NCBI GenBank assembly: GCA_016219165.1
Contig: JACRCB010000029.1
Span: 1 to 7,034 of the forward strand
Reading direction: 5' to 3'
DNA from: Deltaproteobacteria bacterium
GTDB taxonomy: Bacteria > Desulfobacterota > GWC2-55-46 > DRQE01
Length of the DNA: 7,034 nt
Shown here: piece by piece, positions 1-5,376 of the stretch
How the letters are laid out: the number at the start of each line of letters is the position of its first letter
How positions within the stretch are numbered: the stretch's first letter is position 1
Made by a program: the position numbers and the translations under genes
Notes under the pieces: model-generated
Databases searched by the model: none
Told to the model about the DNA's origin: nothing
Seen by the model: only the letters and a program-made list of their open reading frames with translations

Positions 1-142
1 CGTCGAGCCTCGACTTTTTGCAAGGCACCTTGGCGAGAAGGCATCTACGACCAAATCCGAAGTGATGTCGATGCAAGGCAGTCTTAGTATCGAGCGGATG
101 TGCCACTTGGCCCGCGTAAGCCGGGCTGGCTTAAGGCCATAA
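1..142 (+). pseudogene. Remnant of an IS3-like transposase (OrfB N-terminal part), truncated and frameshifted
   Basis: Frame 2 is open from the window edge to a TAA at 140-142 and contains SLSIERMCHLARVSRAG. This resembles the helix-turn-helix start of IS3-family OrfB transposases, which usually continues with an aromatic residue, Y and R; here it runs into LRP and a stop instead. Frame 1 upstream reads REGIYDQIRSDV, which resembles the residues that normally precede this motif. The coding frame therefore appears to shift between about 55 and 75. The catalytic DDE part is absent. I see this as a dead insertion-sequence fragment at the edge of a degraded mobile region. The family call comes from motif memory only, and the left end lies outside the window. 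Confidence 0.55.
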
Positions 143-329
143 AATATCGAAACGGGCATAACCACTGTAACGCACCTAATTCCACGACTTCAAAGGCAAA
201 ACGGGAAACCGGGCTTCGATTTTTACACCAAGAATTCTTTTATACGAACTTGCTCATTATATAAATGATTTCAGGGGTTTTCCAGAGGATTTTCTGGTAA
301 AATATAAGGGCGTATCAGGAGGGCTCAAA

Positions 330-893
330 ATGCCGGACAGGGACGTTGAGACCATACGAGACCTGATTTTTTATCAATACGCCAAGATAGTCGCCAGGAG
401 GGCGTTTGACTCGCCCGACGGCATGGAGGCGAAGAGGCGCAATTACGGATTCATAAAGAAGACCTTTGGCGAGTTGAAGTCGGGCGCGAAATCATGGTCC
501 GAGATTACCCGCGAAGACTGGCAGTTCGTCGAAGCGGACAAAAAATGCATCTACTGTGGCGCTGAAGACGACCTCCACAGGGAGCATATCGTCCCGGGCT
601 CCATAAAGATCAAACCGGAGTGCGGCACTTGCGACAAGGTTCAGGGCATCCATAACCAGATATGGGCCTGCCGCAGCTGCAACTCGTCAAAAGGAGACAG
701 AGGGCTCTACGAGTTCTACAGAAGAAGGAATCCGACCGAAAAGAAGTTCTACGACCTCATCCCGCCGCTTCTTGAGAAGAAGTATTTAAAGACCATCTAC
801 AATTGCCACGAATGTGCCCGGACGCTCGGCGCGGGAGACATGGACGGGGACGGCGAGTTGACGGTGCTTGACATAGGCTTCATAATCCGCTGA
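330..893 (+). CDS. HNH endonuclease with a C-terminal dockerin/EF-hand-like calcium loop
   Basis: The protein has 187 residues and is probably a metal-dependent DNA nuclease. The central region carries C73-x2-C76, then the HREHIVP motif (H83, E85, H86), a second pair C98/C101, and CRSCNSSKG (C114, C117, N118). The outer Cys pairs are the usual zinc knuckle of HNH proteins, and H86 with N118 are the likely active-site positions. The last 18 residues contain DMDGDGELTVLD, a full 12-residue calcium loop (D170, D172, D174, D181) of the dockerin/EF-hand type. A C159/C162 pair precedes it. The start is well supported: AGGAGGG at 317-323 sits 6 bases before the ATG. The gene lies on the island side of the tRNA-Glu junction, 5' of a second putative nuclease, which suggests defence or restriction cargo. 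The family is clear; substrate and biological role are not. Confidence 0.8.
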   Translation: MPDRDVETIRDLIFYQYAKIVARRAFDSPDGMEAKRRNYGFIKKTFGELKSGAKSWSEITREDWQFVEADKKCIYCGAEDDLHREHIVPGSIKIKPECGTCDKVQGIHNQIWACRSCNSSKGDRGLYEFYRRRNPTEKKFYDLIPPLLEKKYLKTIYNCHECARTLGAGDMDGDGELTVLDIGFIIR

Positions 894-910
894 AAGGCGA
901 GGGGGGGGGT

Positions 911-1066
911 ATGAGACGCCAAGCGGTTCCTGATTGTCCGTCTGGAAACCCAAGTGTCAACCGTCAACCCAGAAAAATTATCTATTACTGGCGCAATGTC
1001 GGCGGTCGAACCACCCTCGGCGAAGTCGCCGGAAGGACCCGGACGGAACAAGAAAGGTTGGCATAA
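911..1066 (+). CDS. Doubtful small reading frame, 51 residues, after a G9 tract
   Basis: An ATG at 911 follows a run of nine G (901-909) that could partly serve as a ribosome binding site. The frame reads MRRQAVPDCP and later YYWRNVGGRTTLGEVAGRT, ending in TAA at 1064-1066. I do not recognise the product. The stretch is open in all three forward frames, so openness alone is weak evidence. It is listed because it has the best-placed ATG after the HNH gene. It competes with the overlapping frame at 954-1139, and probably at most one of the two is real. Confidence 0.2.
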   Translation: MRRQAVPDCPSGNPSVNRQPRKIIYYWRNVGGRTTLGEVAGRTRTEQERLA

Positions 1067-1139
1067 GATTGGCAAAATGCACTGGTATAAGCCTAAGGAA
1101 GGTCGAGTCAGCGCTTGCTGGATTCACATATACCCATGA
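954..1139 (+). CDS. Doubtful small reading frame, 61 residues, overlapping the next gene by ATGA
   Basis: This frame starts at GTG 954, or possibly at ATG 1077 for a 20-residue version. It stops at TGA 1137-1139, overlapping the ATG of the following nuclease-like gene in the classic ATGA arrangement. Such overlaps are typical of translationally coupled genes, and the nuclease-like ATG has no good ribosome binding site of its own, which fits coupling. The C-terminal half is rich in K, W, H and Y (GWHKIGKMHWYKPKEGR). No family is recognised and the GTG has no clear Shine-Dalgarno sequence, so it may be only a leader for the next gene. Confidence 0.25.
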   Translation: MSTVNPEKLSITGAMSAVEPPSAKSPEGPGRNKKGWHKIGKMHWYKPKEGRVSACWIHIYP

Positions 1140-1855
1140 ATGATTGTGATGTTATAGACGCCTTCGTCGAACATCTTAGAGGACATGGTTATCCCGGCCT
1201 CAAGGTTGAGGAACGGCCAGATAAAAAGAATAGGAACTCACGCGACATTGACGCAATCGCTGGCCCGTTTGCAATCGAGCATACAAGCATTGACGCCCTT
1301 CCCGAGCAACGCAGAGATGCGGATTGGTTTCTGAAGGCTGTTGGTGGGATTGAGAAAGAACTCCCCAAAAAGGTCTTGTTTCGACTGAGAATCATCATTG
1401 AGTATACCGCCGTCAAGAAAGGGCAGAAGTGGGATGAGATTCGCAAGGGACTGATGAATTGGATATCTGACCAGGCTCCGCATTTGGCGGATGGGCGCCA
1501 CGTTCTCAACGGTGTTTCAGGGATTCCCTTTAAGCTACACGTAACGAAGGCGAGCGATCGTCCGCCGGGCGTATTCTTCTCACGCTTCGTGCCGCCTGAC
1601 GAAACTCTATCCAGCCGTGTCAAGACAAAGTGCGATGAAAAGGCAAAGAAACTCTTAAGATACAAAACGCATAAGACGACGGTGCTCTTGACGGTGCTCT
1701 TGATCGAGAGTGACGATATTGCCCTTATGAGTGAGTCGATGATACGTGATGCAATCCAGAAGGCTTATCCGGAAGGCCCTCCGACTGGAGTTGATCAGAT
1801 TTGGTATGCGGACACGTCTATTCCCAATGAGATCGAATTTAGCAGAGTGGGCTGA
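1136..1855 (+). CDS. Hypothetical protein, possible PD-(D/E)XK-type nuclease
   Basis: The gene encodes 239 residues from ATG 1136. An alternative TTG at 1115 would add seven residues; it has a purine-rich AAGGAAGG at 1095-1102, so the start is not settled. Near the N-terminus, RDIDAIAG (D37, D39) is followed by FAIEHTSI (E48, T50). This D...E-x-(K/T) spacing with hydrophobic strands resembles the core of divergent PD-(D/E)XK nucleases, with T in place of the lysine. The rest is mixed helix and strand; ESDDIALM near residues 190-197 looks like a conserved core strand. There is no signal peptide or membrane segment. The gene sits between an HNH nuclease gene and the island attachment site, in line with defence or restriction cargo. 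The fold call is an inference from one motif. An internal 12-base duplication (see the repeat at 1679) may have damaged the protein. Confidence 0.6.
   Translation: MNDCDVIDAFVEHLRGHGYPGLKVEERPDKKNRNSRDIDAIAGPFAIEHTSIDALPEQRRDADWFLKAVGGIEKELPKKVLFRLRIIIEYTAVKKGQKWDEIRKGLMNWISDQAPHLADGRHVLNGVSGIPFKLHVTKASDRPPGVFFSRFVPPDETLSSRVKTKCDEKAKKLLRYKTHKTTVLLTVLLIESDDIALMSESMIRDAIQKAYPEGPPTGVDQIWYADTSIPNEIEFSRVG
1679..1702 (+). repeat. In-frame 12-base tandem duplication inside the nuclease-like gene
   Basis: ACGGTGCTCTTG occurs twice head to tail (1679-1690 and 1691-1702), so the protein reads TVLLTVLLIES. Removing one copy leaves a smooth TVLLIESDD strand, suggesting a recent slippage duplication of four residues in a predicted beta-strand. 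The duplication keeps the frame, so the gene is still open. Confidence 0.9.
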
Positions 1856-1883
1856 TGACGAGATTGAAAGAAGTGGCTGTCTG

Positions 1884-1934
1884 GGGGGCACATTACATAC
1901 GATGCACTCTGACTGTGCCCACTTTTGTGCCCCC
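1884..1934. repeat. Three TGTGCCC-type repeats, possible integrase arm-binding sites
   Basis: TGTGCCCAC (1914-1922) and TGTGCCCCC (1926-1934) lie in direct orientation with a 12-base period. GGGGGCACA (1884-1892) is an exact inverted copy of the second. Short direct and inverted repeats 100-200 bases from the core crossover are typical of arm-type sites bound by tyrosine integrases, and the tRNA crossover point lies about 130 bases away. The function is inferred. The inverted pair could instead form a long hairpin behind the nuclease-like gene. Confidence 0.45.
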
Positions 1935-1970
1935 TTGAGCGGGAAATGGCGGAATTGCCCGAACAGCCGG

Positions 1971-1988
1971 AAATATTAGAAATATTAG
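1971..1988 (+). repeat. 9-base tandem repeat AAATATTAG x2
   Basis: Two perfect copies lie head to tail, followed by a partial third (AAA). They are in non-coding, AT-rich sequence next to the attachment site. No function is assigned. Confidence 0.8.
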
Positions 1989-2060
1989 AAACCTTTAAAA
2001 ATCAACAAATTGGAAGAAAGCCAGACGGCGCACGGGGTTACAAGTTTTCAAGCCTTAGAA

Positions 2061-2104
2061 CTTTCACGGCGGTAACCTGGGTTCGAATCCCAGTGGGGAC
2101 GCCA
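2061..2104 (+). other. Attachment site: 3' half of a tRNA-Glu(TTC) gene, split at the anticodon loop
   Basis: The segment starts exactly with an anticodon loop CTTTCAC (anticodon TTC). It continues with the 3' anticodon stem GGCGG, a short variable loop, T-stem CTGGG (2077-2081), T-loop TTCGAAT (2082-2088), CCCAG (2089-2093), acceptor strand TGGGGAC (2094-2100), discriminator G and encoded CCA (2102-2104). The matching 5' half is missing: the bases before the loop (CTTAGAA) cannot pair with GGCGG, and no GTCCCCA acceptor strand precedes it. Elements integrated by tyrosine recombinases leave this displaced 3' half at one end, while the intact tRNA gene lies at the far end, outside the window. 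The identity rests on the anticodon and on the typical tRNA-Glu 3' half. Confidence 0.87.
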
Positions 2105-2114
2105 AGAAAAAGAC

Positions 2115-2150
2115 AAGGGATTTGCATGAAATGCAAATCCCTTTTTTGTT
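2115..2150 (+). terminator. Strong intrinsic terminator, probably that of the original tRNA-Glu gene
   Basis: A perfect 13-bp stem (2115-2127 with 2131-2143, core GGGATTTGCAT) closes a GAA loop and runs into a T tract (2142-2147). It starts 10 bases after the tRNA CCA, so it most likely ended the tRNA transcript before the island split the gene. Confidence 0.92.
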
Positions 2151-2170
2151 TAGAGCAAAAAAGGAGTTTG

Positions 2171-2179
2171 TGTTAAAAT
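2171..2179 (+). promoter_or_regulatory. Extended -10 promoter for the small membrane protein gene
   Basis: TGTTAAAAT matches an extended -10 element (TGn-TAAAAT) just downstream of the terminator. No convincing -35 box is visible. A small inverted repeat, GGCGG/CCGCC (about 2181-2199), overlaps the expected transcription start. The only plus-strand gene it could serve starts at 2401, beyond the inserted MITE. Confidence 0.4.
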
Positions 2180-2250
2180 CGGCGGTGAATATATCCGCCC
2201 ATTTATTCTAACGCGGGGCAGGCCATGGAAAACAAAATAATGGCCGCTGT

Positions 2251-2383
2251 GGGGTTGTTGAAAAACCTCCCGTGTGTCATTGCGAGGGGCTTTAGCCCCG
2301 AAGCAATCCCTCCGAAATTACACGATTGTTGAGATTGCTTCGCTTCGCTCGCAATGACAGTATGAGCCTTTTTCAACAGTCCC
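2251..2383. mobile_element. MITE-like element, 133 bp, with 15-bp terminal inverted repeats and 5-bp target duplication
   Basis: The left end GGGGTTGTTGAAAAA (2251-2265) and the right end TTTTTCAACAGTCCC (2369-2383) are inverted repeats with two mismatches. Both ends are flanked directly by GCTGT (2246-2250 and 2384-2388), a clean target duplication. Inside, a second inverted repeat pairs TGTCATTGCGAG...GAAGCAATC (2275-2308) with 2333-2359; the left arm carries an extra small hairpin, GGGGC-TTTA-GCCCC minus flanks. The element has no coding capacity, so it must be mobilised by a transposase elsewhere. Its core is like the short repeats I know from Nitrospirota and Deltaproteobacteria, which is memory rather than a search. 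Confidence 0.87.
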
Positions 2384-2400
2384 GCTGTCCCTATTTTAAT

Positions 2401-2559
2401 ATGTTCACGAGAAAATTTATCGGATTTTTCGGCGCGTCGGCCGGCGGAGCAATCGGCTGGTGGGTCGGGGATAATGTCGGGATTATGACGGCTTTGGTGC
2501 TGAGCTCGATAGGAACGGGGTTAGGCTACTACTTGGCCAAACGGTTTTTAGTGCCGTAG
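2401..2559 (+). CDS. Small conserved glycine-rich membrane protein, 52 residues
   Basis: The protein begins MFTRKFIGFFGASAGGAIG and has two predicted membrane segments, about residues 6-22 and 27-46. They are separated by a short loop (GDN) and rich in small residues (GASAGG, GTGLG) that favour tight helix packing. It ends in KRFLVP. It resembles widespread tiny two-helix proteins of unknown function. I chose ATG 2401 because any earlier in-frame start lies inside the inserted MITE; the ATG at 2362 is the nearest. No Shine-Dalgarno sequence precedes 2401. Before the MITE inserted, the leader would have read directly from GCTGT into CCCTATTTTAAT and the ATG. Expression from the promoter near 2171 now has to cross the MITE hairpins. 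Confidence 0.68.
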   Translation: MFTRKFIGFFGASAGGAIGWWVGDNVGIMTALVLSSIGTGLGYYLAKRFLVP

Positions 2560-2577
2560 TACCGTAGGTTGTGTTAG

Positions 2578-2613
2578 CCCCGTATCAACTCTTGCCTCGT
2601 ACTTGATACGGGG
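2578..2613. repeat. Perfect 11-bp inverted repeat CCCCGTATCAA / TTGATACGGGG
   Basis: The arms at 2578-2588 and 2603-2613 enclose 14 bases. The repeat lies between convergent genes (small membrane protein on +, radical SAM on -). No T tract follows on either strand, so a simple intrinsic terminator is unlikely. The preceding GTAGGTTGTGTTAG resembles dispersed intergenic repeats, which suggests a second palindromic repeat element. Confidence 0.75.
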
Positions 2614-2713
2614 ACGGGGTAAACTCCAGCGAAACCCGACAACTCAAATTTTCACTCAGAAATCTTCAATCCCCGAAACTCCATGGAAATAAAACGTAAT
2701 CGGCGCCATCGGT

Positions 2714-4192
2714 TCACTCGCCGGTATAGGCGTAATCGTTGTAGGCCATCAATGTGAGGATTGTAGACACCCTGACGCGCCTGTCGAATAGTTTGGGCAG
2801 TATCTTAATAATAAATTTCGTCCTTGCGAGTTTGAATGAGAAAATCAAGGTGAAAAGCCGGACTGCAAAGAGGAGGCGGTATTTGAATTTTATAGGGTCC
2901 ACCTCGTTGGAATGTTTCCAGAAGTCGATATTCCAGTAGAAGTTGAGTTTTCTTAATATGGAATCAAAAGAGTAGACCCGTTTGATTACCCTTCTGTACC
3001 CGGCCTGCAGCTCCCCGGCGGTCATACATGAAGGGGAAAAGACGACGGTCTTGGCATCGTATTTACTCCAGTCTTTATGGATAATCCTCCCTTCCGCGTC
3101 AAAACGGCTGAAGAGTTTGGTGCCGGGAAAGGGCGTAAGGATATTGACTAACGGCATCAGCAGCATGGTTTCCTCGATAAAATCTATCAACTCGTCAAAG
3201 GCCGGCTCCGTATCGAAATCGTATCCCAGTATGAATGAGCCGTGGACCAATATCCCGTATGATTGTATCTTTTTGATGGCGTCTTTGTAATTGAGTTTCA
3301 GATTAACCTTCTTGTCCATACGGGACAGATTTTTTTCCGATACGGATTCGAACCCTATCAGGATGGCCCCGCACCCGCTGTCCTTCATCAACCGGAGCAG
3401 TTCATCGTCCTGCGCTATGTTTATTGAGGCCTGGCATGACCAGTTGAGCCTGTACGGCTTCAATGCCGGGAAAAGCTCGCGGGCGAATTTCCTGTCCGAG
3501 ATGATATTGTCATCCGCGAAGAAAATGGACTTTTTCTTGTATTTGGCGTCTCCCGCGGCGAGACCCTCAATCTCCCTTATGACCTGACCGATGGATTTGC
3601 TTCTGATGCTCTTTCCGTCATAGGCATAGACGGAGCAGAATTCACAGTGGAAGGGGCATCCCTTTGTGGTCTGAACGATATCTGAAAAGTATTTGTTTTT
3701 TGAAAGGACAGACCTTCTGGGGCCCGGCCATGCCTTCAGGTCTATTTTCCTTCCGGCCTCGTAAGTCCTCTTTAAGGCGCCGTTTTTCGCGTCCAGCAAC
3801 ACCTGTTGCCAGACCTCCTCGGCCTCCCCTATCACCACGGTATCGCAGTGTTGAAGGGCCTCTTCAGGGCGCATAGAGGGGTGTATCCCCCCCAAAACGG
3901 TCTTTACGCCTTTCTGCCGGAACCTCCAGGATATATCATAGGCCCTATTGGAGAACATCGTCCTTAAGCTTATCCCCGCGAGGTCCGCTCCCCAGTCATA
4001 ATCAATGTCCTCTATGTTCTCGTCAAAGACCCTTATCTCATGCTCCGGCGGGGTCAGGGACGCCAGGGTGGGGATAGCCAGAAGGTATGAAAAGTATTTC
4101 CTTGAAATCAGGAATTTAGAAAAGAACTTATAATCGTAGAAACTCTTTTCAAATTCAGAGATATTTTTTGGTATTATCAGGGCTATTTTCAT
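2714..4192 (-). CDS. B12-binding-type radical SAM protein, function unknown
   Basis: The protein has 492 residues. Residues 1-130 look like the cobalamin-binding domain of class B radical SAM enzymes: MKIALIIP start, ADLAGIS near 69-75, GGIHPSM at 101-107 and GEAEEVW at 122-128. The radical SAM core follows, with the 4Fe-4S motif C179-PFH-C183-EF-C186, the FFADDNI strand near 224-230, GFES at 280-283 and ILGYDFDT at 321-328. The C-terminal 100 residues are basic and hydrophobic (FAVRLFTLIFSF) and may contact the membrane. Enzymes of this type often methylate unreactive carbons or modify lipids or tetrapyrroles; no substrate can be read here. An upstream ATG at 4234 lies at the predicted transcription start, so ATG 4192, which begins the domain properly, is preferred even though its ribosome binding site is weak. 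The gene stands alone. Confidence 0.88.
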   Translation of the reverse strand: MKIALIIPKNISEFEKSFYDYKFFSKFLISRKYFSYLLAIPTLASLTPPEHEIRVFDENIEDIDYDWGADLAGISLRTMFSNRAYDISWRFRQKGVKTVLGGIHPSMRPEEALQHCDTVVIGEAEEVWQQVLLDAKNGALKRTYEAGRKIDLKAWPGPRRSVLSKNKYFSDIVQTTKGCPFHCEFCSVYAYDGKSIRSKSIGQVIREIEGLAAGDAKYKKKSIFFADDNIISDRKFARELFPALKPYRLNWSCQASINIAQDDELLRLMKDSGCGAILIGFESVSEKNLSRMDKKVNLKLNYKDAIKKIQSYGILVHGSFILGYDFDTEPAFDELIDFIEETMLLMPLVNILTPFPGTKLFSRFDAEGRIIHKDWSKYDAKTVVFSPSCMTAGELQAGYRRVIKRVYSFDSILRKLNFYWNIDFWKHSNEVDPIKFKYRLLFAVRLFTLIFSFKLARTKFIIKILPKLFDRRVRVSTILTLMAYNDYAYTGE

Positions 4193-4242
4193 AATATAAA
4201 AACATCGTCGGCAGACGGTAGAATGTCCGGTCATTAGAGGAT

Positions 4243-4271
4243 ATAATAAACCTTTTCGATGGATTAAACAA
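4243..4271 (-). promoter_or_regulatory. Sigma70-type promoter of the radical SAM gene
   Basis: On the minus strand, TTGTTT (4266-4271) is followed by a 17-base spacer and TATTAT (4243-4248). Transcription should start near 4235, giving a leader of about 43 bases to ATG 4192. This argues against translation from ATG 4234. Confidence 0.6.
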
Positions 4272-4361
4272 TGAAAACACGGCTCCCCCCATGCTCTCCG
4301 TTGCCCGCCCGGCCGCCGGATTCGTTACCATCTCTTTCTTGCCGCCGCTCGGGTCCCCCAT

Positions 4362-5243
4362 TTATTTTTCAACGGTGGCCGTAAGCACCATGTAGAAGTC
4401 CGTCTCCTCATCGGTCTTTCCGGCCCCTCCAAGGAATCGTGTTACAGTGGATTCCCTGTCCGCGGGACTGCCGCCCAGAACGACCGGTTCCCCGTCTTTT
4501 ACGTCCACGGTGGTGGAGATACGGTTGAACCTTATCGTGCCCCTTCCGGCGTCGGTGATATAAGATACCTCCGGCGTAATGGTAACCGTTATGGTATTGC
4601 CTTTCACCAACGGCAAAACGGCAAAACCGGTATTCACGTCCTTGAATCTCAACTGACTCGCATAATAACCGTTATTTCTGGAGTATGCATAAAACCAGTC
4701 CACGTAGGGTATGCTTGTGCCCGCGGAAATGCTCCCCTCTTTTCCGCTTAAGACAAGGAGGCTTTGCTCGCCTCTTCTTTTAATCTTTTCCTCTTTAACC
4801 TCCGCTTTGGCTTCTACGTTGACTCCGCCGGGGGATTGCGTTTTTACGAAATTCCCTACAAGCCAGTGGCTGCCTTTATAATTCCATTTTATATCTATCC
4901 CGGAGGCCCTCAGACTTTTACCGTCCGCATACCCTACCTTCACCCTTACCTGCGCCGTCCTCACGTCCGTCTCTTTCAAGAGGTTTTCTATCTGGACGAT
5001 ATTGGGAGGGAAGTCCTTAACCATAATGATGTTCGTGCCCCTGTTGACGGCAATCCTGCCCTCCGGGGATAAAAGATTCCTTGCCATCGCCGCGGCTTCT
5101 TCCGCATCCATATAATTTATCTGGAATATTTTTACCGCCGGTTCTTCGCCGCCGTGTGCGCACAAAGTCACGGCGAATACGGCGGCGAAGCAGAGGATGA
5201 TTATTAACCGCGCCGATTTCCTCAAGGGTTTTTCCTCCGTCAT
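4362..5243 (-). CDS. Short secretin-domain protein (type II/III secretion or type IV pilus secretin-like), exported
   Basis: The protein has 293 residues. The N-terminus has a basic stretch (KPLRKSAR) and a hydrophobic segment to about residue 27, a signal peptide probably cleaved near LCA-HG. Residues 36-95 (KIFQINYMDAEEAAAMARNL, then GRIAVNRGTNIIMV) match the N1/NolW-type domain of secretins. Residues 165-260 carry the secretin core pattern: GSISAGTSIPYV, a VNTGFAVLPLV strand, ITVTITPEVSYI, then FNRISTTVDVKDGEPVVLGG. Full secretins are usually 500-700 residues with several N domains and a pilotin-binding tail; here one N domain and a shortened core are present, so it may not form a normal channel. 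ATG 5243 fits a leader of about 30 bases from the TATAAT promoter. It is transcribed divergently from the cupin gene, and no other secretion genes are visible. Confidence 0.8.
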   Translation of the reverse strand: MTEEKPLRKSARLIIILCFAAVFAVTLCAHGGEEPAVKIFQINYMDAEEAAAMARNLLSPEGRIAVNRGTNIIMVKDFPPNIVQIENLLKETDVRTAQVRVKVGYADGKSLRASGIDIKWNYKGSHWLVGNFVKTQSPGGVNVEAKAEVKEEKIKRRGEQSLLVLSGKEGSISAGTSIPYVDWFYAYSRNNGYYASQLRFKDVNTGFAVLPLVKGNTITVTITPEVSYITDAGRGTIRFNRISTTVDVKDGEPVVLGGSPADRESTVTRFLGGAGKTDEETDFYMVLTATVEK

Positions 5244-5279
5244 TTTTTTTGAATCCGGGAAACAAGCCGATAATGGAAG

Positions 5280-5288
5280 ATTATAGCA
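5280..5288 (-). promoter_or_regulatory. Extended -10 promoter of the secretin-like gene
   Basis: On the minus strand the sequence reads TGC-TATAAT, a perfect -10 with the TGn extension; the -35 is poor. The predicted start near 5273 lies about 30 bases before ATG 5243, which supports that start codon over the longer frame reaching to 5477. Confidence 0.65.
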
Positions 5289-5376
5289 GATGGAGTCCTT
5301 TTTTGTTGGAATGGGAGTTTTTTTGTGGTAAAAATCTAACGGGGAAAGAATCAAATACCAGGGAGGGCGGCCAGAC

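Noticed and set aside
797..1075. Minus-strand frame of 92 codons
   Set aside because: It overlaps the HNH gene antisense, including the conserved calcium loop, and has no supporting signal.
1189..1665. Minus-strand frame of 158 codons
   Set aside because: It is antisense to the nuclease-like gene, has low-complexity S/R/F composition and no recognisable motif.
2061..2104. A functional tRNA gene
   Set aside because: The 5' half (acceptor, D arm, 5' anticodon stem) is absent, so only the 3' half is present.
2225..2332. 35-codon frame starting MENKIMAAV
   Set aside because: It runs into the MITE, stops inside it, and has no good ribosome binding site or known relatives.
4193..4234. N-terminal extension of the radical SAM protein to ATG 4234
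   Set aside because: A good promoter puts transcription start at about 4235, and the domain begins naturally at the ATG at 4192 (MKIALIIP).
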